In this document: positions 6,145 through 12,124 of the stretch, piece by piece | Layout: each line of letters starts with the position of its first letter | Numbering within the stretch: position 1 is the stretch's first letter | Virus record (IMG/VR): IMGVR_UViG_3300032241_000420 | Span: 1 to 37,085 of that record | Origin: a virus | Direction: 5' to 3' (one strand) | Length of the DNA stretch: 37,085 nt | Program-made: the position numbers and the translations under genes | The notes under the pieces: generated by a model | The model's input: the letters and a program-made list of their open reading frames with translations, nothing else | Database searches by the model: none | Told to the model about the DNA's origin: nothing

Positions 6145-6431
6145 TGGCACTTAAAAATGGCAAGCCCAATCCCCTGGATTACTTCAATTTACGGAGGGTT
6201 GAGTTTGCCTGCCCTCATTTTAAATATACTGCATTAGACAAGTACAATCCTAGTCTAGTCAAATCTGTAGACTCTTGGATACGTAAGAATCTAAATAATA
6301 GGTATTATGTAGGACAAGGTATAACACTCGATAATACCAATACAATAGTGTATAATACACGTATTGGTTTTGAGTCTGAAAAAGAACTCAGTTTTTTCAC
6401 AATCGCCTGTCCGTTATTACAAACGAGATAA
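6144..6431 (+). CDS. Small hypothetical phage protein
   Basis: 95 residues whose ATG overlaps the VWA stop (TAATG), so it should be translated by re-initiation after it. It contains PLDYFNLRRVEFACPHFKYTALD and SVDSWIRKNLNNRYYVGQ, and is basic and aromatic with two Cys. No domain is recognised. Its last 100 bases also carry a promoter-like sequence with a palindrome over the -10 box. Coupling to the VWA gene hints at a shared role, but nothing in the protein shows it. Confidence 0.65.
   Translation: MALKNGKPNPLDYFNLRRVEFACPHFKYTALDKYNPSLVKSVDSWIRKNLNNRYYVGQGITLDNTNTIVYNTRIGFESEKELSFFTIACPLLQTR
6328..6367 (+). promoter_or_regulatory. Possible promoter with palindrome over -10, inside a coding region
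   Basis: TCGATA (6328-6333, four of six to the -35 consensus), 17 bp, then TATAAT (6351-6356). The -10 lies in a 13-base palindrome GTGTAT-A-ATACAC (6348-6360), itself flanked by CCAATAC (6337-6343) and GTATTGG (6361-6367). It would serve the operon starting at 6463. The palindrome could be a repressor site. It is also coding sequence, so chance cannot be excluded. Confidence 0.45.
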
Positions 6432-6434
6432 ATT
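6427..6434 (+). promoter_or_regulatory. Late-promoter-like box, one mismatch (GATAAATT)
   Basis: GATAAATT at the stop of the 95-residue gene and 28 bases before ATG 6463, followed after five bases by CGTACTT. It has the same arrangement as the boxes at 2187 and 2956 but with the last A changed. Weak call, made because of the repeated context. Confidence 0.25.
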
Positions 6435-6462
6435 ATATACGTACTTTACAAAAGGAGATATC

Positions 6463-6717
6463 ATGACTGATACTGTACAACAAACCGCCGAAGATCAAGC
6501 ACAACAACCTTCAAATGAATTAACCATTAACGACCTTAATGCTATGAAAGTTATTATAGATATTGCTAGTTCACGTGGCGCATTTAAACCAAATGAAATG
6601 GTTGCTGTCGGACAAACTTATACCAAGCTAGAAACATTTTTAAGTGCAGTAGCCGCACAACAAGCCGCACAACCACAACAACCAGCCGCACCGACTGCCC
6701 CAGCTACAGGAGCATAA
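6463..6717 (+). CDS. Small acidic phage protein with Ala/Gln/Pro tail
   Basis: 84 residues from ATG 6463, chosen because AAAGGAGAT ends six bases before it; the in-frame TTG at 6364 lies inside the previous gene. A short acidic N-terminus leads into LTINDLNAMKVIIDIASSRGAFKPNEMVAVGQTYTKLETFL, a compact helical domain (about 18-60) that I associate with small conserved proteins of T4-like cyanophages. The last 25 residues are low-complexity Ala, Gln and Pro. The stop and the next ATG are one base apart. Function unknown. Confidence 0.75.
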   Translation: MTDTVQQTAEDQAQQPSNELTINDLNAMKVIIDIASSRGAFKPNEMVAVGQTYTKLETFLSAVAAQQAAQPQQPAAPTAPATGA

Positions 6718-6718
6718 T

Positions 6719-7351
6719 ATGGCCCAAGAAATCAAACATGTAGGCCGTGTTAAAGCCACTAACAAAAAATGTTTAGTGGCTTATCGTACATTGCCTGGAG
6801 ATGCATATAGCTGTCTGATTATTCCTACTGAAAATATGCCAGATATCTATCACGATGCACTTATTAATTTAGTGGAAAGTGGTTCTGGTCAAAGTTCTTA
6901 TGAATTTGCCGAAGCCCTCGATCGCACACAATTTCCAGACGGATCTCGTATGTTGCCCTGGTTACATTCCAACAACAGATTGATTAAGGCACCTACTAAT
7001 GCTATCGAAGTAACACCAACAGTTCAAACTTCAATCTTGTTATCTGAACTTAACCAGATTATTGCCGAACAACGTGGTATTCCAGTTGATCAATTGTCAT
7101 TGCAAGAAAGCTCTGAACAAGAAGCTAAAAAAGCTACAGCGAAACAACTCGACAATACTAGTGTTACAGAACCTGTTAAAAAAGTTGGCAAAATTGAATC
7201 TGCAATAGTTACAGAAATAAACCCTGCAAGTTTTGACAGTCCAGATGCAGAAGCCAAATGGTATCGTAGCCAAGCTGATAAACTTGCCAAACAAGCCGCA
7301 GAGATGCGTCGCAAAGCAGAGGAATTGGTTCCGACCAAGAAAAAAGTGTAG
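6719..7351 (+). CDS. Conserved phage protein with charged helical C-terminus
   Basis: 210 residues, ATG one base after the previous stop. Residues about 5-95 (IKHVGRVKATNKKCLVAYRTLPGDA, DIYHDALINLVESGSGQSSYEFAEAL, FPDGSRMLPWLHSNN) form the part I recall from conserved unknown proteins of marine T4-like phages. Residues 105-130 (LLSELNQIIAEQRGIPVDQLSL) look like a helical hairpin. The C-terminus is a Lys/Ala/Glu-rich coiled coil ending PTKKKV. No catalytic motif. It belongs to a four-gene string with almost no spacing ending at thyX, so it is probably co-expressed with it. Function unknown. Confidence 0.75.
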   Translation: MAQEIKHVGRVKATNKKCLVAYRTLPGDAYSCLIIPTENMPDIYHDALINLVESGSGQSSYEFAEALDRTQFPDGSRMLPWLHSNNRLIKAPTNAIEVTPTVQTSILLSELNQIIAEQRGIPVDQLSLQESSEQEAKKATAKQLDNTSVTEPVKKVGKIESAIVTEINPASFDSPDAEAKWYRSQADKLAKQAAEMRRKAEELVPTKKKV

Positions 7352-7672
7352 ATGACAAACCAGGGAAGAATTCTTCCCAAGGATGTCATAGAACACTGGC
7401 CAGAAGTTTTCGGTGAAGTACATTTAAATGTGTTACCACTTAGGTATCTTCATACCGTACTGGTTAATTTTAAAGATGGCAAGATTTGGGAAATAAAAAT
7501 AACAGCCAAGACCAAACGTAGCGGATGGAGTGCCTTTGAAAAAAGCCTTAGCGAATTGTTTAAAACATACGAAGATTCTATAGACAATATAGACTTTAAA
7601 CTAGATACAGACAAAGTGCGTAAAGACGTAGAAGCTAGTACTCAAAAATTTTTAAAGAAGAAGAAGTTATAA
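7352..7672 (+). CDS. Conserved small phage protein, unknown function
   Basis: 106 residues; ATG abuts the previous stop without a gap. The sequence ILPKDVIEHWPEVFGEVHLNVLPLRYLHTVLVNFKDGKIWEIKI, then EDSIDNIDFKLDTDKVRKDVEASTQKFLKKKKL, matches my memory of a conserved hypothetical protein that accompanies the two preceding genes in T4-like cyanophages. The predicted fold is a small alpha/beta domain with a basic helical tail. The constant company of these three genes suggests a shared function, unknown to me. Confidence 0.75.
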   Translation: MTNQGRILPKDVIEHWPEVFGEVHLNVLPLRYLHTVLVNFKDGKIWEIKITAKTKRSGWSAFEKSLSELFKTYEDSIDNIDFKLDTDKVRKDVEASTQKFLKKKKL

Positions 7673-7675
7673 ATA

Positions 7676-8365
7676 ATGAATGTTAGACTACTTAGTTTTA
7701 GCCAGCCAACCGAAGAATTTGCAACTATGGGGATCGATGACGCCCAAGAGCTCATCGCTTATTGTGCCCGTGTGTCCAATCCCTCCAATCAACTCAACAC
7801 GGAGACGTCAGACAAACTCATCAGATACTTGGTCAAACACCAACACTGGAGCCCACTCGAAATGGTCTCCGCCTGTATCGAAATTACCACTACAAGAGAC
7901 ATTGCCCGACAGATCTTGCGACACAGAAGTTTCAGTTTCCAAGAGTTTAGTCAGCGATATGCTGACCCTACTCGAGACTTGTCGTTTGTACTGCGAGAAG
8001 CTAGACGACAAGACACAAAAAATAGACAAAACAGTATAGAACTAGACGTTCATGGCAACGATGAAGATCGGTTTTTAGCTTACCAATGGGAACGTATGCA
8101 AGAACTAGTTATTAAACAATCAAGAGAAGCATACGCTTGGGCGATTGAAAAAGGTATTGCTAAAGAACAAGCCCGTGCTGTATTACCAGAGGGTTTGATC
8201 GAAAGCCGTTTGTACATGAATGGTACGTTGCGTAGTTGGATACACTACTGTGAGTTAAGATCAAACAATGGAACACAAAAAGAGCATATGGAAATTGCGT
8301 TAGCCGTTGCTAAAGTAATATCCAAAGTATTTCCTATAATGGGTGACGTTTGTAGTGATTTGTAA
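7676..8365 (+). CDS. thyX: ThyX, flavin-dependent thymidylate synthase (mosaic gene)
   Basis: 229 residues. The ThyX signature is present as RHRSFSFQEFSQRY (82-95), matching RHRxxSxNExSxRY except that Asn is Gln89; the FAD-binding RHRx7S is intact (R82-H83-R84, S92). Also typical are H57 in QHWSPLE, the AKEQARAVLP helix (162-171), and RLYMNGTLRSWIHY. ThyX makes dTMP from dUMP with methylene-tetrahydrofolate, FAD and NADPH, here supplying phage DNA synthesis. The gene follows its neighbour by three bases. Base use changes inside the gene: by hand count about 49% GC in 7741-7980 and about 38% in 8101-8340. The last 32 bases overlap the antisense endonuclease gene. A divergent copy of its 3' end lies at 8985-9098, so the present 3' half is probably acquired. 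Complete and likely active. Confidence 0.95.
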   Translation: MNVRLLSFSQPTEEFATMGIDDAQELIAYCARVSNPSNQLNTETSDKLIRYLVKHQHWSPLEMVSACIEITTTRDIARQILRHRSFSFQEFSQRYADPTRDLSFVLREARRQDTKNRQNSIELDVHGNDEDRFLAYQWERMQELVIKQSREAYAWAIEKGIAKEQARAVLPEGLIESRLYMNGTLRSWIHYCELRSNNGTQKEHMEIALAVAKVISKVFPIMGDVCSDL

Positions 8366-8963
8366 GATTATTTATTGATATTTCTTCTTTACATATTGTG
8401 CAAGAACATCGAGATTGTATTCTTCCAATAGCCTGTTGTCGTATTTTTTCTTTAGTAGAATCTGTATGAATACGTCCAAGATTATGCTTTTTCCTAACTT
8501 CGGATCTTTTCTTTTTTAATATTTTAGCTTCTTCAATACCATGAATTTGCTCATAAGTTTTGCCTCTTCTTACATCTGAAAGTTTTTTTGATCTTAATTG
8601 TTTAAGTTCTTGAGCTTTTTTAGTTCCATATCGTATCTCATATGTTTGCCCCTTTCCTCTGTTTAATTTAGAATAATCAATATACTTAGATGTATCGCCA
8701 CCATCCCCCGATTCTAATTTTAAGTTTGCCCATTTATCAGAATTTATAATATCTAATTTTTCAGATAATGGTATAGAAAAATTCTTTAAATCTTCATTAT
8801 TTGCAAATGTTCCTATTATTTCTGTAGTAACATTATTTCCATGTTTGTTAAGATGAGAAACCCAGCGTGTTCCAGAACCTTTATATTTAAAGGGATCTTT
8901 TATTGTTTTTCCTAAATATTTTAAACCAGTGATTTTATGTGTTTTTATATATAAGTAAATCAT
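8334..8963 (-). CDS. GIY-YIG homing endonuclease with C-terminal zinc finger
   Basis: 209 residues. The GIY-YIG core is at the N-terminus in variant form: YLY (3-5) and YLG (16-18), then KTIKDPFKYKGSGTRW (19-34) and HLNKHG, the arrangement seen in Seg-type phage endonucleases; E68 in SEKLDII and GDGGDT complete the domain. Two related DNA-binding repeats follow (QTYEIRYGTKKAQELKQLRS and KTYEQIHGIEEAKILKKKRS), then GRIHTDSTKEKI of NUMOD3 type, and a CxxC...HxxxH finger (C188, C191, H203, H207). It lies antisense to thyX, overlapping its last 32 bases. Family members cut a target allele that lacks the gene and spread by repair. The duplicated thyX end next to it marks thyX as the likely target. 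Strongly supported family; target inferred. Confidence 0.92.
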   Translation of the reverse strand: MIYLYIKTHKITGLKYLGKTIKDPFKYKGSGTRWVSHLNKHGNNVTTEIIGTFANNEDLKNFSIPLSEKLDIINSDKWANLKLESGDGGDTSKYIDYSKLNRGKGQTYEIRYGTKKAQELKQLRSKKLSDVRRGKTYEQIHGIEEAKILKKKRSEVRKKHNLGRIHTDSTKEKIRQQAIGRIQSRCSCTICKEEISINNLTNHYKRHPL

Positions 8964-8968
8964 ACATT

Positions 8969-8976
8969 TATTTATA
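8969..8976 (-). promoter_or_regulatory. Exact T4-type late promoter box TATAAATA before the endonuclease gene
   Basis: On the minus strand TATAAATA ends six bases before the endonuclease ATG (8963). T4 GIY-YIG endonuclease genes are known to use late promoters. Here a start of transcription at the usual distance would fall at or just past the ATG, so the spacing is tight and use of a later start codon is possible. Confidence 0.4.
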
Positions 8977-8984
8977 TACTTTTA

Positions 8985-9098
8985 CATTTTATTGAATTGC
9001 GTAGTGCAAACGGCACCCAAAAAGAGCACCAGGAAGTTGCCATTGCCTGTGCTCAAGTTATTGCTGAGATATTTCCTCTAGCGACCAGTCTCCTTTAA
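8985..9098 (+). pseudogene. thyX: Stranded 3' remnant of an earlier thyX
   Basis: Read on the + strand from 8985 this encodes HFIELRSANGTQKEHQEV and continues to FPLATSLL with a stop at 9096-9098. Against the resident ThyX end (HYCELRSNNGTQKEHMEI...) about 20 of the first 31 residues are identical, while most codons differ. GC content over 9001-9060 is 50% by count, like the thyX 5' part and unlike the resident 3' part. No start codon or upstream thyX body is attached, so it is not expressed as ThyX. Its last 41 bases are also antisense coding for the glycosyltransferase gene, which may be why it survives. Confidence 0.9.
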
Positions 9099-9810
9099 AT
9101 GTTTCTGGAGGAAATGTTTTAGTATGCTGATAAAATTCTTCTTCCAGCCATTTAAAATCATTTATTTTGGCTAGCATATTAATATCATCTTTGTAAGTTT
9201 TTCCAAACCATTCGCCGGCACTTGCGCCGCCTTTAGAATATTCACCGTATTTTTTGTCACCACCTATATGTGTCCAAACACGTAATCTATATGCTGTTTC
9301 GATATCTTGCTGTCCTGGAATAATTCTACTGGCTAATTTGGCACACTCTCTAAATGCACTACGCCAAGTATTCAATGGAGTTGTATTAAATTGAGTTATA
9401 TTTGATACCGTTGGCATAATTTTAAATCTACTAGATATATTTGTAGTCATATCTGGATTAGACAAATCCATGTTTAATGTTAACTTAGTAGGTAATAATT
9501 TTACACCTCCGTATCCATATTCTAGTCCATTTATAGGATTACGACTGCGCCAAACATGTACTATGTCTTCTTCACTAGGATCTAGTTTTATATTAAATTT
9601 AAAATTTGTAAGAATTTGAGCATCAGCATCTACAACATAAAACATATTTGTTTTTGCTTCTTGTGCCGCTGCAATATGAGCCTGATGTATTCCTTCAACA
9701 CCGTCTATTCTAAAAACATTAGATGATAGATTTGCAGAAGTCAATAACAATTTCATATAATTACTATCGGCATTTATTTCATCAAAAGATATAAAAGCAA
9801 TATCGTACAT
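9058..9810 (-). CDS. Glycosyltransferase-like protein (GT-A type), paralogue 1
   Basis: 250 residues. The N-terminus IAFISFDEINADSNYMKLL, then IDGVEGIHQAHIAAAQEAKTNMFYVVDADA, gives a nucleotide-sugar-binding GT-A start and a DxD motif at D61-A-D63. HVWRSRNPINGLEYGYGGVKLLP and LNTWRSAFRECAKLAS are conserved blocks I recall from glycosyltransferase-like proteins of large marine phages. It is clearly related to the next gene upstream (9810-10700). Its start overlaps that gene's stop (TAATG) and it has an AGGAAA ribosome site. Its 3' end overlaps the thyX remnant. It probably adds a sugar to a virion, host or DNA target; acceptor and sugar unknown. Confidence 0.75.
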   Translation of the reverse strand: MYDIAFISFDEINADSNYMKLLLTSANLSSNVFRIDGVEGIHQAHIAAAQEAKTNMFYVVDADAQILTNFKFNIKLDPSEEDIVHVWRSRNPINGLEYGYGGVKLLPTKLTLNMDLSNPDMTTNISSRFKIMPTVSNITQFNTTPLNTWRSAFRECAKLASRIIPGQQDIETAYRLRVWTHIGGDKKYGEYSKGGASAGEWFGKTYKDDINMLAKINDFKWLEEEFYQHTKTFPPETFKGDWSLEEISQQ

Positions 9811-10700
9811 TAGCGTTTCCTAATAATACGGCGTGTATTGTTATAAACTGTTTTAAAAAATTTACTACCAGCTGGATCTAAATTGGCAATTTCTAATCCG
9901 CATTTTTCTCTAAGTTCTGTTCCATAGAAATTTATTTGTTTTACTTTTTCTTCATCGGGTGCATTTTCGTAGTGTTCATTCCAGTAGTTAGTCAAATAAT
10001 CAAAGTCTCTTACATTGGCATAATCCCAGTCTGTGCAGTTAGTTAAAGCGGCGCCTTCTCTAGCACCTAGTATACTGTAAATACCATTTTCTACATCTGC
10101 ACCAACTGAGCACCAGACTAATAAACGATGATAGTTCTGCCACCATACTGTTTTTAAATCTGCTACTTTTGCACCTTGATCGAGGCTCATTTTTACACCT
10201 TCTCGGAATCCTGCTCGCCATGCTTGAAAGGGTGTTGCATTGGTATAACTTTCTGAATAACTATCGTTAAATTGATAATATTTGTTATCAAAACAAAACT
10301 CTACAAGCCCTTTAGTATCATTAGGATCACTATTTTCGTGTGTACGCATTTCATTAACAAACTTACGTGTCCACATTTTTAATCCACCATTACCATACAT
10401 GAGCCCATTAACATGTACCTTACCACACCAACTAAATACATGATCCGGAGTAAGTCCTAATGCATCTATGTCTACTTCCATTTCAAGAAATTTAGGATCT
10501 ACAATATTGTCTGCATCTACGGTAACAAAATATTCAGTTTCACTTAATGCCGCGCAGGCTTTATGTGCGGCATCACTGCCTTTAACTCCATGTACACGTT
10601 TAGCCCACGGTACTTTAGCTAGTAAATCTGCATAATTTTTTTCAGCGTTGGGTTCATCATAGCTGAGAAATATAATATCTTGTTCTATTATTTTAATCAT
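9810..10700 (-). CDS. Glycosyltransferase-like protein (GT-A type), paralogue 2
   Basis: 296 residues, same family as its downstream neighbour: IIFLSYDEPNAEKNYADLL, VHGVKGSDAAHKACAAL, then YFVTVDADN with DxD at D62-A-D64, FSWCGKVHVNGLMYGNGGLKMW and FQAWRAGFREGVKMS line up block for block. A Trp-rich segment (VWWQNYHRLLVWCSVGAD) and a C-terminal tail with basic end (RRIIRKR) are its own additions. The start lies inside the preceding gene (8-base overlap) with no clear ribosome site, implying coupling. A tandem duplication followed by divergence is the simplest history. Acceptor unknown. Confidence 0.75.
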   Translation of the reverse strand: MIKIIEQDIIFLSYDEPNAEKNYADLLAKVPWAKRVHGVKGSDAAHKACAALSETEYFVTVDADNIVDPKFLEMEVDIDALGLTPDHVFSWCGKVHVNGLMYGNGGLKMWTRKFVNEMRTHENSDPNDTKGLVEFCFDNKYYQFNDSYSESYTNATPFQAWRAGFREGVKMSLDQGAKVADLKTVWWQNYHRLLVWCSVGADVENGIYSILGAREGAALTNCTDWDYANVRDFDYLTNYWNEHYENAPDEEKVKQINFYGTELREKCGLEIANLDPAGSKFFKTVYNNTRRIIRKR

Positions 10701-11298
10701 TTATTTTTAGTCCATATTTGGTAAACATTTTTTTAGTAACAATCGCAATATTGTCGATTGAATACTCCTTATTATTTTCAAAATTATACGAAATTTTATC
10801 AGATTTTAATAGGTCGTGTATTCTGATTTGAAAAGTTCTAATTAGAAAATCAAAATTAGATTCTAGTACTAAAAAAAATATTAGAGTATTATCATACATC
10901 GATCCCGACAATACTTTTCTACCTAAATCGGTAATTGAAAATTCCCATTGTTGATCGATTAAATTACAACAAACATTAAGTTCAGTCCCTTCGTTAACTG
11001 CATTTTTAATATGTTCTAAATATTTTGATTTAACTGTGTATTCATCGAATAACTTTTGTGTCATTAAACTATACTCGACAGTTCCATCAAAATTAACATG
11101 TTGATTTATTTTATATTCATGAGCGTGTTTTTTTCCTATACCAATATGGGTATAGTCTTCTTTAGACATTTCAACAAAAAACTTTTCTCTAGGTTCAGTA
11201 TCGTTTGTTACGCAAGTTATGCGTAAAGTTTCTGGATCAAAATATGCAAAATATTTTACCGAGGGAGCAACATATTTGGTTTTAATTTTTCGTGCCAT
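10693..11298 (-). CDS. Hypothetical protein inside the glycosyltransferase cluster
   Basis: 201 residues, with AAGGAG seven bases before its ATG although the start lies inside the upstream gene (17-base overlap). A basic N-terminus (MARKIKTKYVAPSVKYFAYFD) is followed by strand-rich sequence, HIGIGKKHAHEYKINQHVNFDGTVEYSL, a helical middle and an AT-rich, Lys/Asn/Ile-rich C-terminus. No DxD or other catalytic motif. Its place between two glycosyltransferase pairs suggests a linked role, perhaps the acceptor or an accessory protein; this is only inference. Confidence 0.65.
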   Translation of the reverse strand: MARKIKTKYVAPSVKYFAYFDPETLRITCVTNDTEPREKFFVEMSKEDYTHIGIGKKHAHEYKINQHVNFDGTVEYSLMTQKLFDEYTVKSKYLEHIKNAVNEGTELNVCCNLIDQQWEFSITDLGRKVLSGSMYDNTLIFFLVLESNFDFLIRTFQIRIHDLLKSDKISYNFENNKEYSIDNIAIVTKKMFTKYGLKIND

Positions 11299-12124
11299 AT
11301 ACTAACTCCTTTAATCTTAACAACATAGTATCATCAATAAAATCTTTTTCTACATAGTGAAATAATTTATCTTGTTTAATATTTCCTACAATTAACTTTC
11401 CTTGAGAGTTGAGTACATACGATAATACATTATGCCAGTGTTCAACTGGCTCATTCCAACCTTGAAGCAAAGGTTTCATGTGAATTAATTCTAATGGACT
11501 ATTTTGATCATCAACACTAGAATAGTTCATACATATTTCTATAGCAATAGCCGTAGCCAAATCCATACTAGGCCAATTTTGATACTCATTGGGTGCAAAT
11601 TTACTCCAACATAGTTCCCAGTTATTACATACAAATTCTAAAACACGATAAAACTCTAATGCTTCATCTGATTTTTTAAAATAATGTAAAGCATAATATG
11701 GACTAGATAACTTATTAGAAATAAATGCTTTTCTATATACTAAATCTTTTACAACTTCTAATTTGTAATTTTTAATACGACTACAAAATTTAATATTGTA
11801 ATCACTGCAATAATCCCACCATAAAGAAATATCTTCTAATAGTAACATATCAGAATCAAGTACAATAGTTTCATCGTACGGACTTGCATGATACATTTTC
11901 CATCTATTTTCTGTTTTTAACAGACTAGAAGGTTCTTCTATAAACCACGGGATTGGAATAATTTGATCAAATACCAATTTATAATCGTCAGGAATTATAT
12001 CATTAGTAACTATAGATACATTGTTAATTTCTTGGCTGTATTTTATACTTAATGCTAACGCATAGGCTTGCCTAACATAATCAACATTGGTATTTTGTGC
12101 AAAAATTAAAAATCCTTTAGACAC
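11282..12124 (-). CDS. Glycosyltransferase-like protein (GT-A/GT8-like), second pair, member 1
   Basis: 280 residues from GTG 12124, chosen because GGAGG stands five bases before it; in-frame ATG 12136 and TTG 12139 lie further inside the upstream gene. The sequence begins VSKGFLIFAQNTNVDYVRQAYALALSIK, then FDQIIPIPW and SPYDETIVLDSDMLLLED with DxD at D90-S-D92, the layout of GT8-like nucleotide-sugar transferases that act on a growing acceptor. It aligns along its length with the next gene upstream (IFAQN...DYV, FDQII, PYD.T.V.DSD). The start overlaps that gene's stop by eight bases. Sugar and acceptor unknown. Confidence 0.75.
   Translation of the reverse strand: MSKGFLIFAQNTNVDYVRQAYALALSIKYSQEINNVSIVTNDIIPDDYKLVFDQIIPIPWFIEEPSSLLKTENRWKMYHASPYDETIVLDSDMLLLEDISLWWDYCSDYNIKFCSRIKNYKLEVVKDLVYRKAFISNKLSSPYYALHYFKKSDEALEFYRVLEFVCNNWELCWSKFAPNEYQNWPSMDLATAIAIEICMNYSSVDDQNSPLELIHMKPLLQGWNEPVEHWHNVLSYVLNSQGKLIVGNIKQDKLFHYVEKDFIDDTMLLRLKELVYGTKN

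Larger units (their letters stand above)
8243..8984. mobile_element. Homing-endonuclease cassette at the thyX 3' end (inferred extent)
   Basis: The segment between the two matching points of the thyX 3' end (codons HYCELRS at 8243 and HFIELRS at 8985) is 742 bp. It holds the resident thyX 3' end and the antisense GIY-YIG gene. It is AT-rich compared with the thyX 5' part and the remnant. The boundaries are inferred from protein-level alignment by eye; the left edge of transferred DNA may reach back to about 8010, where GC content drops. Confidence 0.6.

Noticed and set aside
6364-6462. Upstream TTG start for the 84-residue protein.
   Set aside because: It overlaps the previous gene and lacks a ribosome site, while AAAGGAG sits directly before ATG 6463.
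7668-7675. Exact TATAAATA just before thyX as a late promoter.
   Set aside because: It abuts the thyX ATG (7676), so a transcript would begin inside the coding region. It is more likely chance from the AAG-rich gene end plus stop codon.
7680-8039. A second + strand frame inside thyX (119 codons).
   Set aside because: Shadow frame in the GC-richer thyX 5' part; no start signal and no recognisable protein.
8243-8993. An intron or intein splitting thyX, given the second thyX 3' end downstream.
   Set aside because: The resident thyX is complete with its own stop, the endonuclease gene is on the opposite strand, and joining would duplicate rather than complete the protein. No intron core elements were seen.
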